A model generated the notes under the pieces. It was not told the origin of the DNA. It worked only from the letters and a program-made list of their open reading frames with translations, and did no database searches. From assembly GCA_029624735.1 (NCBI GenBank), contig JARSSM010000022.1, positions 186,001 through 250,000 on the forward strand: a stretch of 64,000 bases of DNA. The letters are read 5' to 3'. Each line of letters begins with the position of its first letter. The stretch's first letter is position 1. The position numbers and the translations under genes are program-made. Of the stretch, positions 17,586-27,269 are shown one piece after another. Origin of the DNA: Defluviicoccus sp. Lineage in GTDB: Bacteria; Pseudomonadota; Alphaproteobacteria; Rhodospirillales; Defluviicoccaceae.

Positions 17586-17827
17586 CGGCAGCCGCCAGCC
17601 TCTCCGTCGCAGCCGCCAGTTTCTTGCGGACGCACAGCAACCTTAAGACGACTACCAATCGACACTGCGTCCCGAAAAGGGTTGTTCGTCTGTGAGGCAC
17701 GGCATCGCCCTGCCATCAGCAATCGGGCGTGACTATTTTATCTGTTGTTTAATAGTATGTTATGAGATTGGGATACATCTGCCGGCCGACATGACAAATT
17801 CGCAGGCCAGAGTCACGAAAATCTCAT
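17586..17827. other. Intergenic stretch without a recognised gene
   Basis: About 240 bp between the YdcF-like gene and a candidate sRNA promoter. It is locally AT-richer (around 17730-17770) than the surroundings. Short open frames on both strands here lack an RBS, recognisable motifs or a sensible composition. Confidence 0.4.
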
Positions 17828-17856
17828 TTGCCTTTCACGTTGCGAACCATTATCTT
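17828..17856 (+). promoter_or_regulatory. Candidate sigma70-type promoter for a small RNA
   Basis: TTGCCT (17828-17833), 17-bp spacer, TATCTT (17851-17856). Each box has two departures from consensus, with ideal spacing, and it lies about 100 bp before a strong intrinsic terminator with no gene between. Confidence 0.4.
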
Positions 17857-17862
17857 TCCGTT

Positions 17863-17962
17863 TGTGCGGTGCAGCACGGTCATTCACGTGACGTCGGTGG
17901 TGGCCGCACTTCTTGGACGTTTCCTCCCAAAACTCGGGCCGCGCCATGCGGCCCTTTTTTTT
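17863..17962 (+). ncRNA. Candidate small RNA with exposed CCTCCC motif and Rho-independent terminator
   Basis: Predicted transcript of about 100 nt. Its outer stem is GTGCGG (17864-17869) with CCGCAC (17904-17909). Next comes an unpaired stretch containing TTTCCTCCC (17920-17928), which is complementary to Shine-Dalgarno sequences. It ends in the GC-rich terminator hairpin at 17936-17954 with eight Ts. Anti-SD loops of this kind are known from alphaproteobacterial trans-acting sRNAs. No protein-coding frame is convincing here. The start is inferred from the promoter call only. Confidence 0.45.
17936..17962 (+). terminator. Rho-independent terminator
   Basis: GGGCCGC (17936-17942), loop GCCAT, GCGGCCC (17948-17954), then eight Ts (17955-17962). 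Perfect 7-bp GC stem with U-tract on the plus strand. The nearest upstream plus-strand gene ends about 350 bp earlier, which suggests it terminates a separate short transcript. Confidence 0.85.
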
Positions 17963-17997
17963 GGTTCTTGACAGGAAACCGGAGCGGCGCCGGTCTG

Positions 17998-18040
17998 GGC
18001 CGGCCCGCTGAAAACTAGCGTGTCCGGATTGCGGCCGGCC
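17998..18040. repeat. 43-bp direct repeat, copy 1
   Basis: Identical over 43 bp to 18184-18226, and bounded by GGCCGGCC-like ends. A degraded third start (GGCCGGCCTGTTGAAAAC) overlaps its right end at about 18033-18050. Confidence 0.9.
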
Positions 18041-18049
18041 TGTTGAAAA

Positions 18050-18170
18050 CGAGTGCAGCGACCCAAGCGGGCGATTCACGCCCGAGCAAGGTTGTCGCTG
18101 CACAACAGTTTGAATCGCGTGCAGTTTCGGCACAAACAGGATGTAGGCTCTGTTTGTGCCAGTGCACTCG
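18050..18170. repeat. Nested inverted repeats between the direct repeats
   Basis: Outer pair CGAGTGCA (18050-18057) / TGCACTCG (18163-18170). Inside are GTGCAGCGAC (18053-18062) / GTCGCTGCAC (18094-18103) enclosing a CGGGCG-ATTCA-CGCCCG hairpin (18068-18084), and an 11-bp perfect arm pair GGCACAAACAG (18129-18139) / CTGTTTGTGCC (18150-18160). The whole block could fold into a branched structure as DNA or RNA. Confidence 0.8.
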
Positions 18171-18183
18171 CGCGGCCGGATGC

Positions 18184-18226
18184 GGCCGGCCCGCTGAAAA
18201 CTAGCGTGTCCGGATTGCGGCCGGCC
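18184..18226. repeat. 43-bp direct repeat, copy 2, forming the 3' end of a gene
   Basis: Exact match of 17998-18040 at a period of 186 bp. It overlaps the end of the N-formylglutamate amidohydrolase gene: the stop codon (18203-18201, read on the minus strand) and the last eight codons (GPAAIRTR) lie within it. Confidence 0.9.
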
Positions 18227-19088
18227 CGCGTACGACCAGCAGCTGGGTCAGCTGCGTCATCTGCTCGCGGATGCGGGCGAGACCCGCATGCGGCGTGATG
18301 GTCTCTTCATCCATGTAGAGCGCGCGGTTGATCTCGATCTGCAGCGTGTGCCTGCCTTCGGCCGGCCGGCCGTAATGGCTCGTGATATAGCCGCCGGCAT
18401 AGGGGACGTTGCGGCGCACCGAATAGCCAAGAGCGGTGAGGAAGCCCTCGACGAGCTGCGTGAGCACCGGGGCACACGACGTGCCGAAGCGATCGCCAAG
18501 CACGAAGTCTGCTCGGCGCAGGCCGGCATCGGCGTCGCAGATCCCGGCAACGGACGGCATCGAATGGCAGTCGATCAGCAGGTAGCAGCCGTATCGGGCA
18601 TGGGCCTGCCGCAGAAGGACGTCGAGCGCGGAGTGGAACGGGAAATAGTTCTGCTCCAAGCGCTGGACGATCAGCGGAAAGTCGAGCTTGCTGGCGTAAA
18701 TGGCATCCCCGCTCGCCACCACCCGCGGGACCGTCCCGAGGCCGGCGCGGACGCGCAGCGAGGTCGTGTTGACGTAGGCAGGCAGCGGCTGCACGAACAT
18801 CGTCGGGTCGAGTTCGTAGGCCTCCCGATTGGGATCGACATAGACGCGCGGGAAATGGGCCTTGAGAAAGCTGGCGCCAGAGCGCGGGACGGCAGCAAAA
18901 ATCTCATCGACGAAGGCATCCTCCGAGCGCCGCAGCGTCATGAGGTCGAGCTGCACCGAATCGATAAACTCGGGTAGGTATTTCCTGCCGCTGTGCGCCG
19001 ATGAGAAAACTAAAGGCGAGGCCGTATCAGAAAACGCTTCAATAGGTGGCGACCCAGCGGGGTCACTGACAGGAGAAACGGAGGCCAA
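18201..19088 (-). CDS. N-formylglutamate amidohydrolase family protein
   Basis: 295 residues of the FGase family, which hydrolyses N-formyl-L-glutamate (last step of one histidine degradation route) or related N-acyl amino acids. Diagnostic segments: SSAHSGRKYLPEF at the N-terminus, FPRVYVDPNREAYELDP, YLLIDCHSMPS and TLQIEINRALYMDEE, which carry the metal and substrate residues. No hut genes are adjacent. The C-terminal GPAAIRTR is specified by the 43-bp repeat copy, so the natural end of the protein may have been altered there. Start at ATG 19088. Confidence 0.88.
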   Translation of the reverse strand: MASVSPVSDPAGSPPIEAFSDTASPLVFSSAHSGRKYLPEFIDSVQLDLMTLRRSEDAFVDEIFAAVPRSGASFLKAHFPRVYVDPNREAYELDPTMFVQPLPAYVNTTSLRVRAGLGTVPRVVASGDAIYASKLDFPLIVQRLEQNYFPFHSALDVLLRQAHARYGCYLLIDCHSMPSVAGICDADAGLRRADFVLGDRFGTSCAPVLTQLVEGFLTALGYSVRRNVPYAGGYITSHYGRPAEGRHTLQIEINRALYMDEETITPHAGLARIREQMTQLTQLLVVRGPAAIRTR

Positions 19089-19240
19089 TTATTCTATCTT
19101 CACGCCAATCGTGTTGCCACATGCCGTTCATGCTGCCGCCTCAATTCCGACTTGGCAACCAACGCCCGTCCGCGCGGTTGGCGGCGCCAGCAAGATCGTT
19201 CAACTCATGGACCGTTCGGCCGCCGCGTGCAAGGGGCTAA

Positions 19241-19268
19241 TTGCCAAGGCGGATCCGTGTGCTAATAT
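19241..19268 (+). promoter_or_regulatory. Promoter of the tRNA-Val gene
   Basis: TTGCCA (19241-19246), 16-bp spacer, TAATAT (19263-19268), 14 bp upstream of the mature tRNA 5' end. Good match to a strong sigma70 promoter. Confidence 0.65.
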
Positions 19269-19282
19269 CCGCGGCCAAGGGC

Positions 19283-19357
<75 letters not shown>

Positions 19358-19526
19358 CCCTTTGGCCGATGAGCGCCGGTCCCGCCGGTGGTTTTCTGTT
19401 CCGCCCGGCCGCTCCTTAACGTGATGTTAACGGCACTCGGTCTCAATAGCGTGGCCGGTGCCGGCCGCAGAGGACCCCCTCCCCCGCGGACGGCGGCGGT
19501 TTGAACCGCCCGCAAGGGGACCCGTC

Positions 19527-19775
19527 ATGGCCTATGAACAAACGATCCTGCCGGAGCCGTTCAGCCCGCGGACCGGTGAGGCAGCATCAACGCCGGCTGC
19601 GGCGGCTGATGCGAGGCTCGGCATCTACCGTGCCGGCATGCTCTATATCGCGGCCGACCTGGAGCGCGTTGCCCGATTCGCGCCTCCCGCCCAGGCGAGC
19701 CAGGTGCTGGCGCTCAGTCGCCTCGTCGCGACGCTCGGCCACAACCAGGAGACACTCTCCGCCGACGCCGACTAG
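19527..19775 (+). CDS. Small hypothetical protein
   Basis: 82 residues from ATG 19527 with a good RBS (AAGGGGA, 7 bp away). The sequence opens MAYEQTILPEPFSPRTG, has an alanine-rich linker, and ends with a helical part (RAGMLYIAADLERVARF...VLALSRLVATLGHNQETL). No cysteines, signal peptide or membrane segment. I do not recognise it. It stands alone between tRNA-Val and nadK. Coding is supported by RBS and length; an upstream extension in the same frame to 19458 has no better start. Confidence 0.55.
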   Translation: MAYEQTILPEPFSPRTGEAASTPAAAADARLGIYRAGMLYIAADLERVARFAPPAQASQVLALSRLVATLGHNQETLSADAD

Positions 19776-19919
19776 AACCGCCGAAAACGGGCCGCCGGGC
19801 GCGGCCGCGTCGTCCGCATTCGCGCCCATGGCGGACCGGCCGCCGTCGGCTATACTGCCGCCGCATCCGCCTGCGCCCGGCTCCTCGGGAAGGCACAAGC
19901 TCGATCGGTGTGCATTCCC

Positions 19920-20690
19920 ATGAACCACGCCCTTCGCGTCGCCATCGTTGCATCGGCGCACGACGAAGCCCAAGCCGCTGCCGTGCGGATGAAGGCCGCC
20001 TACCCCACCGTAGCGCCCGAAGAGGCCGAGGTGATCGTCGCCCTGGGCGGCGACGGCTTCATGCTGGAAACGTTGCACCGCCACATGCAGCGTCATGTCC
20101 CCATTTTCGGCATGAACCGGGGCTCTGTCGGCTTCCTCATGAACACGTTCGAAGAGGCCGGCTTGATGGAACGGCTGCAGCGCGCCGAAGCCATTAAACT
20201 CAACCCGTTGCTGATGAGCGCGCACGATCGCGCCGGCCAAGTGCATCAGGCACACGCCATCAACGAGGTCTCGCTCCTGCGTGAAACCCGCTACGCCGCG
20301 AAGCTGCGCCTCGCAATCGACGGCATCGTCCGCATGCAGGAGATGATCTGCGACGGCGTTCTGGTCGCGACACCGGCCGGCAGCACCGCCTACAACTTCT
20401 CCGTCAACGGCCCGATCCTGCCTTTGAACGCCCGCGTTCTGGCGCTGACCCCAATCAGCGTCTTTCGGCCACGTCATTGGCGGGGCGCGATCCTGCCGCA
20501 TGATGTCCAGGTCCGGGTCGAGGTGCTGTTCCCGGAAACGCGGCCGGTGAGCGCGGTTGCCGACTATACCGAGGTGCGCTCCGTCGTCCGGGTCGAGATC
20601 CGCGAGGACCGGGCGGTCGCGCTGACGCTGCTGTTTGATCCGGAGCACAACCTTGAGGAACGGATCGTCAAGGAGCAGTTCCTGCTTTGA
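19920..20690 (+). CDS. nadK: NAD kinase
   Basis: 256 residues from ATG 19920 (GTG 19908 adds four). NAD + ATP to NADP in the cytoplasm. Motifs: [15 protein letters not shown] (the GGDG diphosphate loop with catalytic Asp), [22 protein letters not shown] and [19 protein letters not shown]. Length and order are those of short alphaproteobacterial NadK enzymes. Convergent with pyrD, with 27 bp between the ends. Confidence 0.95.
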   Translation: MNHALRVAIVASAHDEAQAAAVRMKAAYPTVAPEEAEVIVALGGDGFMLETLHRHMQRHVPIFGMNRGSVGFLMNTFEEAGLMERLQRAEAIKLNPLLMSAHDRAGQVHQAHAINEVSLLRETRYAAKLRLAIDGIVRMQEMICDGVLVATPAGSTAYNFSVNGPILPLNARVLALTPISVFRPRHWRGAILPHDVQVRVEVLFPETRPVSAVADYTEVRSVVRVEIREDRAVALTLLFDPEHNLEERIVKEQFLL

Positions 20691-20717
20691 CGGCGCGCAG
20701 GGCAGCCGAACCGTCGC

Positions 20718-21788
<1,071 letters not shown>

Positions 21789-21910
21789 ACGCCTCTCCGC
21801 GCCCAGGTCAGCGGGGCATTGCCGCCAGGATAGCCCACCGCACTCGACGATTGTACCCTGGCGTGGAAAACCTTTAGGGTGCACCCAAGCCGCTGGATGG
21901 GATACCCCTT

Positions 21911-22309
21911 TTGTCGGACGATGCTGCCGTTCTGTTCGCCAACGATGCCTTCTATACGGCGATTGCCGGGCGCGATTTCGCGGCCATGGAGCGGCTGTGG
22001 TCGGAACGGCCGGCGGTATCCTGCATCCATCCCGGCTGGCCGCCGATCGCCGGCCGCCAGGATGTCATGGAGAGTTGGCACGCCATCCTGACCGGCCAGC
22101 ACGCGCCCGAGATCGTGTGGCGGAATGCGCGCGCCTACCTTCTGGGCGAGACGGCTTACGTCATTTGCTACGAGATCCTCAAAGGCACGACACTGGTCGC
22201 GACCAACGTGTTCGTGCGCGAAGCGGGCCAGTGGCGGATGGCGCATCACCAGGCCGGGGCCGCGCCGCCGGTCTCGCTCGCGGACGACACGCCGGCCCGC
22301 TTGCAGTAG
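21911..22309 (+). CDS. SnoaL/NTF2-like (nuclear transport factor 2 fold) protein
   Basis: 132 residues from TTG 21911; no better start is visible. N-terminal helix pair AVLFANDAFYTAIAGRDFAAMERLW, then CIHPGWPPIAGRQDVMESW, and strands ending VATNVFVREAGQWRMAHHQAG: the cone-shaped SnoaL_3/DUF4440-type fold in which a Trp-rich HPGW...G loop is conserved. Such proteins bind small ligands or act in stress responses; no reaction is assigned. Divergent from pyrD. The IS66 element inserted 44 bp after its stop. Confidence 0.75.
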   Translation: MSDDAAVLFANDAFYTAIAGRDFAAMERLWSERPAVSCIHPGWPPIAGRQDVMESWHAILTGQHAPEIVWRNARAYLLGETAYVICYEILKGTTLVATNVFVREAGQWRMAHHQAGAAPPVSLADDTPARLQ

Positions 22310-22345
22310 CCGCGCAGAGTCCTTTTCGGCGCGCCTGTCAACACG

Positions 22346-22353
22346 GGTGACGG
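22346..22353. repeat. 8-bp target site duplication, left
   Basis: GGTGACGG immediately before the IS left end; identical copy at 23840-23847. Confidence 0.95.
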
Positions 22354-23839
22354 GTAACTGCTCACGGGGTTGGCATTTTCCAGCATTTTTCGCTTGCGCG
22401 GGCGGTGCGAATCTGACTCAACGTATGCGTGACTCCGCCATTTCGATACCGCCTGAGCGAGCGAGAGAAGGACGCCCTGCTGACCGAGCAGGCGGCGCTG
22501 ATCGATCGGCTGCTGGCGCGCGTTCAGGCCCTCGGCGCCCGGGTGGCGGAACTCGAGGCGCTGCTGGCGAAGCCGAAGAAGACGTCCAGGAACAGCCATA
22601 CGCCGCCGTCGCAGGACCAGAAACCCGGGGGTGGTGCAGGAAAGAGCGAGGCGAAGGCGCGCAAACCGCGGCCGTCGCGGCCCGGTGTCACCCGCCGGCT
22701 GAGCGATGCGCCCGACGAGACGGTCCAGCGCTTCGCCGCAACCTGTCCGCACTGCGCGGCCGACGTCTCGGGCGCGAGACAATACCGGCGGCGCTGCTAC
22801 GAGCACATCGACATCCCGCCGATCCGCCCGCAGGTCACCCGGATCGAGCTTTATGGCGGACGCTGCCGCTGCGGCAAGCGCTATTGCGCCGCGCCGCCCG
22901 AGGGCATGGCGCCGGGAACGCCATTCGGCACCCGGGTGCGGACGCTGCTGCTCTACTGGCACCACAGCCACCACGTCGGCTTCGCGCGCCTCGCGCAGAT
23001 GATGGCCGAGCTGTTCGGGCTGAAAATCTCCGAAGGGGCGATCGCCAACGCCTTTCGTGGCGCCGAAGCGTCGATGGCCGCCGAATGCGCGGCGATCAAG
23101 GAAACGCTCACGGCTGCGCTGGTGATCGCGTCTGATGAGACCACCACCCGCATCAACGGTGCCACCCACTGGCAGTGGGTGTTCGTCTCGACCAAGGCGG
23201 TGCTGCACCAGATCGCGCCCTCGCGGGGAAAAGCTGTCGCCCAGGACGTGCTGGGCGGTCATCGGCCCGGCGTCTGGGTCTCCGACCGCTACGCCGGCCA
23301 ACAAGACCTGGCCGAGACGCATCAGGTCTGCCTCGCCCATGTGCTGCGCGACGTCCAATACGCCATCGACTGCGGCGATACGGTGTTCGCGCCCCGGCTG
23401 CGCGAAGTGTTGCGCTGGGCGATCCGGATCGGCCGCCGCCGAGAAACGCTCAAGGACACCACCCTGCGCCATTACCATGCCTGCGCCGAACGCCGTCTCG
23501 ACGCGCTCGTCACCCTCCCGCCGGCGCACCCGGCCGGCCGCGACCTGCAAACCGCGGTCAAGGCGTGGCGGGGCAAGTTCTTCGTCTTCCTGCAAGACCG
23601 CGAGGTGCCGTCCACCAATAACGTCTCCGAGCGGGAAATCCGCTCCTCCGTAATCTTCCGCAAGGTCACCGGCGGCTTCCGCTCCGAATGGGGCGCGCGC
23701 ATCCATGCCGGCTACCGCTCCATCACCGGCACCGCCAAGCTCCACGGCAAAACCGCGCTCGAAGCCATCGGCCAACTCCTCATTGCAGCGCCCGAGCCCG
23801 CTCCGGCCACCTGAAAAAGCCAGGGCGGTGAGCAATTAC
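22354..23839 (+). mobile_element. IS66-family insertion sequence, complete, single-ORF type
   Basis: 1486 bp bounded by imperfect inverted repeats starting GTAACTGCTCAC (left) and GTAATTGCTCAC (right, read inward), 21 of 27 positions identical, and by a perfect 8-bp duplication GGTGACGG, as expected for IS66. It encodes only the transposase; the tnpA/tnpB accessory genes of classical IS66 are absent, which is known for the ISBst12-like branch. Intact target duplication and open frame suggest a recent insertion. Confidence 0.95.
22429..23814 (+). CDS. IS66-family transposase
   Basis: 461 residues. N-terminal leucine-rich helix (LSEREKDALLTEQAALIDRLLARV...ELEALL), a KPKKTSRNSHTPPS linker, a zinc-finger-like CPHCAADVSG...CRCGKRYC, then the DDE catalytic core: first Asp in IASDETTTR, second in GVWVSDRYAG, Glu in SEREIRSSVIFRK. 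All three are present, so it is probably active. The stop codon lies within the right inverted repeat. Confidence 0.96.
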   Translation: MTPPFRYRLSEREKDALLTEQAALIDRLLARVQALGARVAELEALLAKPKKTSRNSHTPPSQDQKPGGGAGKSEAKARKPRPSRPGVTRRLSDAPDETVQRFAATCPHCAADVSGARQYRRRCYEHIDIPPIRPQVTRIELYGGRCRCGKRYCAAPPEGMAPGTPFGTRVRTLLLYWHHSHHVGFARLAQMMAELFGLKISEGAIANAFRGAEASMAAECAAIKETLTAALVIASDETTTRINGATHWQWVFVSTKAVLHQIAPSRGKAVAQDVLGGHRPGVWVSDRYAGQQDLAETHQVCLAHVLRDVQYAIDCGDTVFAPRLREVLRWAIRIGRRRETLKDTTLRHYHACAERRLDALVTLPPAHPAGRDLQTAVKAWRGKFFVFLQDREVPSTNNVSEREIRSSVIFRKVTGGFRSEWGARIHAGYRSITGTAKLHGKTALEAIGQLLIAAPEPAPAT

Positions 23840-23847
23840 GGTGACGG
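23840..23847. repeat. 8-bp target site duplication, right
   Basis: GGTGACGG directly after the IS right end. Confidence 0.95.
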
Positions 23848-24172
23848 CTCACGCGCTCCTGCCGGGGAGCGGTCGGATGCGGCGATGGCGGCTTGGGGAG
23901 CACGGACGCCGCATCGAAAAATGGCGCTATCCGGCTCGGGCCAGAACGTGGCCCGTTAATGTTTCAACAACTTAGCCATCTTAAGCTGCCGGCGCTAGTG
24001 CACCGTCATAAACACAACATGCACCCTGTTTCAACCATAGGTGTACGCTACTCAAGGTCTTGTGTGGCGATAAGCGTGTTCGGGCGCAAGTCGCCCGACG
24101 TGGTCGCCGTACAAATGGATCTGCCTGCTTCACGCGCAGCAAGAAAATACTTTTGGCGTCAGGAAACGAATC
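23848..24172. other. Intergenic region upstream of the chemoreceptor
   Basis: About 325 bp holding the presumed promoter of the MCP gene. Visible: a hairpin CGGGCG-CAAGT-CGCCCG at 24081-24097 without a U-tract, and the MCP RBS AGGAAA at about 24161. No convincing gene or consensus promoter. Confidence 0.4.
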
Positions 24173-26482
24173 ATGAAAATTCTAAATAAACTATCGATTA
24201 CACGAAAGATATCGCTCGCTTTCGTTATCTCCAGCTTCCCGCTTTTTCTTCTCCTTTACCTATTGATCAGCGAGAAATTGATCGCCATCGACTTCGCGCG
24301 CAACGAAATCCGCGGCACCGAAGTCATCCGCCATGCCCAGGAGACGATGCTCGCGGTGGCCCGGCTGCGGCTTGAAAGCGAACCTTCCGCTACACTCGCA
24401 ACCATTGCTGCCTCGACGAACGAACTCGCCGCCAGCGTGGACGGCGGCAACGCAGATCTCCTCGACGCCGATCTGGCACAAGATTCTCTCAGCAAACTCC
24501 GCAATCTTGGGCGAGCGGCTGCGCCGGCGGCAGTCGATCAGGCCGTCGCGGCGATGGTAACGCTCATCGCCGATGTCGCCGACCGCTCCAACCTTACCCT
24601 CGATCCCGACCTCGACAGCTACTACACGATGGACGCGGTCACCGTCACGATCCCAACGATCGTCGACAAGGCGACGCAGCTGGCGGCGATGATGGAAACC
24701 GGAAGCGCCAGCGCCGGCCCGCGTTCGGCCAGTGATCTGGCGGCGGTGATGATGACGGTCGGAGGTCTTCGCGACGGCATCAACCGCCTGATCATCGATC
24801 GCGACAAGGCCATTGCAGGCAATCCGGATGGCTCCCTTCGCAGCGCCACTGCGACCAGCTATGAGGCGGCGCTTAAGGCTACGGCCGAGCTTGCCGCCCT
24901 CGTTGATCAAGCGATCAACCAAAACGAGAGCGCGAGCGCCAACAGCACGCGCACGGAGCAACAGGCCAGCAACGTTGTTGACCGCACCGCGACCCTGTGG
25001 AGAACGGCGAACGGTCAGCTGATCCAGCTCCTTGAGCGGCGGATCGACGGCTTCCAAGCCGGCATGCGCAACGCACTTGGCATGACGGCGGTCCTCATTG
25101 CGCTGACCGCAGGCGTGCTGCTGGTCATCATGCGCTCGATCTCCCGTCCGATCGCCCTGCTGACCGGGCAGATGGGCCAGCTGGCCCACAATGACCTCAC
25201 TGTCGAAATCGTCGGCGCCGCGCGCCGCGACGAAATCGGGGCGATGGCGCGTGCGGTCCAGGTGTTCAAGGACAACGCGCTCGACCGCGCGCGGCTTGAG
25301 GAGGCGCAGGTAGCCGAGCGCCAAGCCAAGGAGCGGCGGCAGAGGGCGGTCGACGCGCTGATCCGGGGCTTCAGCGAAAGCATGGCCGGCAGTCTCGGCG
25401 CTGTAAGCGAACACTCGCAGCAGATGCTGAGCACGGCGGGCAAGGTGTCGCAGGCGGCGGCGAACGCCAGGCGCGAGGTCGGCGAGACCAACCGGGCGGC
25501 AGCGGCGAGCACAGCTGCGGTCGGCGCGGTGGCGGCGGCGACAGAGGAGCTGTCGACATCGATCGACCAGATTGGCACCCAGGTGGTGCGCAGTGCCGAC
25601 GAGGCCGGTGAGGCAGCGCGCGACGCGGCGTTGTCGCGCTCGCGGGTGGCGGCGCTGGTCGAGAACTCCCAGCGCATCGGCCAGATCGTCGGCCTGATCA
25701 CGGACATCGCCGCCAAGACCAACCTTCTGGCGTTGAACGCGACAATCGAAGCGGCGCGTGCCGGCGAGGCGGGCCGCGGCTTCGCGGTGGTGGCAGGCGA
25801 GGTGAAGACGCTCGCCAATCAGACCGCCAAGGCCACCGAAGAGATCGTCCACCAGGTCTCCGAAATCCAGGGAGCAACCCGCGATACCGCCACCGTCATC
25901 GAAGGCGTGGCCAGCCGCATCGACGCGATCACCAGGATTGCGGAAGCTGTCGCCGCCGGCGTCCATCAGCAAGGCGCGGCGACGCGCGAGATCGCCGAGC
26001 GCGCGCAGGAGGTCGCCGCCAGCACCGCGCAGGTGACCGGCAGCATCGCCGAGGTCGAGAACGCCGCTGCCGTCTCCGACGGCGCATCGGCCGAGGTGAC
26101 CGAAGCCGCCACCGCCTTGAGCCAGGAGGCGGCGGACCTGCGGCGCGAGATCGAACATTTCCTTACCGCGGTGCGTAGTGCGGAGGACCAGCGCCGCTTC
26201 GAGCGGATCAAGGTCGACCTGGCCGTCACCGTCCACATCGGCGGCGCCGCGGTGAGCGATCGCCTGCGTAACATTTCGGCTGGCGGTGCCCTCCTGGCCC
26301 AGCGTCACCCGCTCGCCCCGGGCGCCGCCCTTGGCCTCGACATCGCCGGCTTCGGCGCCCCGATCCGGGCCAAGGTCGCCGGCACCAGCGCGTACGGCAC
26401 GCATGTCCAGTTCCCGCTGGAGCCGGCGCATATCCAGCGCGTCGAGGCCTTCATACGCCCCTTGCGCGCCGCCGCCGCTTGA
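24173..26482 (+). CDS. Methyl-accepting chemotaxis protein with C-terminal PilZ domain
   Basis: 769 residues. TM1 at about 13-33 ([19 protein letters not shown]), a helical periplasmic sensor of about 270 residues (with [15 protein letters not shown]), TM2 at about 303-321 ([17 protein letters not shown]), then HAMP ([21 protein letters not shown]). The MCP signalling domain has its hairpin tip in [20 protein letters not shown]. The last 100 residues form a PilZ domain: RRFERIKVD (RxxxR) and [12 protein letters not shown] (N-x-S-x-x-G), the c-di-GMP-binding residues. This resembles Azospirillum Tlp1, where c-di-GMP tunes motility. No che genes nearby. RBS AGGAAA before ATG. Confidence 0.93.
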   Translation: MKILNKLSITRKISLAFVISSFPLFLLLYLLISEKLIAIDFARNEIRGTEVIRHAQETMLAVARLRLESEPSATLATIAASTNELAASVDGGNADLLDADLAQDSLSKLRNLGRAAAPAAVDQAVAAMVTLIADVADRSNLTLDPDLDSYYTMDAVTVTIPTIVDKATQLAAMMETGSASAGPRSASDLAAVMMTVGGLRDGINRLIIDRDKAIAGNPDGSLRSATATSYEAALKATAELAALVDQAINQNESASANSTRTEQQASNVVDRTATLWRTANGQLIQLLERRIDGFQAGMRNALGMTAVLIALTAGVLLVIMRSISRPIALLTGQMGQLAHNDLTVEIVGAARRDEIGAMARAVQVFKDNALDRARLEEAQVAERQAKERRQRAVDALIRGFSESMAGSLGAVSEHSQQMLSTAGKVSQAAANARREVGETNRAAAASTAAVGAVAAATEELSTSIDQIGTQVVRSADEAGEAARDAALSRSRVAALVENSQRIGQIVGLITDIAAKTNLLALNATIEAARAGEAGRGFAVVAGEVKTLANQTAKATEEIVHQVSEIQGATRDTATVIEGVASRIDAITRIAEAVAAGVHQQGAATREIAERAQEVAASTAQVTGSIAEVENAAAVSDGASAEVTEAATALSQEAADLRREIEHFLTAVRSAEDQRRFERIKVDLAVTVHIGGAAVSDRLRNISAGGALLAQRHPLAPGAALGLDIAGFGAPIRAKVAGTSAYGTHVQFPLEPAHIQRVEAFIRPLRAAAA

Positions 26483-26557
26483 GCGCCGGCCGCAGCATGG
26501 TCAAGCGCGTTCGCGGGCGGTATCGTGCCGCAGAGCGCGTCAAACGGAGAGTGCCGG

Positions 26558-26839
26558 GTGAAATACATCATCGTCCGCACGCCCAACGGCGAGGCCCCGG
26601 TGGTCTTTCCGCGCGCCTTCCTCCACCGCTACGTGGCCAGCCTGTTCGCACCAATGGAGGTGACCGCGGCGGGCTTCGTTGCGATGGCCGAAGGCCGTCT
26701 CCGCTGCTATGGCAAGAGCGCTGGTCTCCGGCTGCCGTCCCGGCCGGAGATCGACTCGGCCCTCGTCAATGCCGGTCTCGACGGCGCCCCAACCTCCCCC
26801 TGGACCGAACCGCCCGCCGACCCCCCTGCCGAACCTTAA
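26558..26839 (+). CDS. Small conserved-type protein of unknown function
   Basis: 93 residues from GTG 26558, preceded by GGAGAG. Starts MKYIIVRTPNGEAPVVFPRAFLHRYVA, continues VTAAGFVAMAEGRLRCYGKSAGLRLPSRPEIDSALVNAGL and ends in a proline-rich tail. It looks like small globular proteins seen in other alphaproteobacteria, with a CYGKS segment, but I cannot give a function. First gene of the accessory patch after the chemoreceptor. Confidence 0.6.
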   Translation: MKYIIVRTPNGEAPVVFPRAFLHRYVASLFAPMEVTAAGFVAMAEGRLRCYGKSAGLRLPSRPEIDSALVNAGLDGAPTSPWTEPPADPPAEP

Positions 26840-26842
26840 TGG

Positions 26843-27019
26843 TTGCAAGGCGAACTGGCCCGAGCGATCGCGTGCGAGGTGATTTTCTGGAACACGCTTG
26901 ACCCGTCGATCATCGAGGGCAGCTGCGAGACCCGCCTCGACGCCTACCGAAACGTGCGTGACAAGCTGTTCGCCCGTATCCGCGCGCAGTTCAGCCCGGC
27001 GATGATGACGGGGCTGTGA
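26843..27019 (+). pseudogene. 3' fragment of a low-molecular-weight tyrosine phosphatase / ArsC-type gene
   Basis: 58 codons in one frame to TGA 27019. The translation contains FWNTLDPSIIEGSCETRL and then DAYRNVRDKLFARIRAQF, which matches the C-terminal part of LMW-PTP/arsenate-reductase proteins (FWxxxDPS...EG....R..AYR.VRD.L..RI). The N-terminal CxxxxxR phosphate loop is missing because a different gene ends at 26839, so this is a decayed remnant unless a TTG at 26843 makes a short peptide. Confidence 0.5.
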
Positions 27020-27269
27020 GCGGGCGCGGCCTGGATCGTTGCGCGGTTACGTCCCGTCTCCCCCCGCCGTTATGGGCGCCCTCCCCTTCTCGTCGTACGC
27101 AGACGCATGCAGGCGCCAGGCCTCGCCTGGAAACCGCGCGACGCGGGCTCGGCGTGCGGTCGCCCAGGCCGCACCCGGGCTAAGGCTTACCGCTTGCTTT
27201 GCGCATCGTTGCCCGCGGCTTCGTCCGCTATACTGTTGAGAGCATTATCCGCGTGAGGTTAAGCGCGCG
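27020..27269. other. Intergenic region before the MNT/HEPN pair
   Basis: 250 bp without a credible gene. A TATACT -10-like box at about 27230 may belong to the promoter of the nucleotidyltransferase gene; the only upstream TTG hexamer is too close (14 bp) to be ideal. Confidence 0.35.

Noticed and set aside
17998-18226. CRISPR-like array
   Set aside because: Only two repeat copies with one 143-bp spacer, overlapping a gene end, and no cas genes.
24260-26431. 723-codon minus-strand open frame opposite the chemoreceptor
   Set aside because: Antisense shadow of the MCP-PilZ gene in GC-rich DNA; composition is Arg/Asp-rich with no domains and no RBS.
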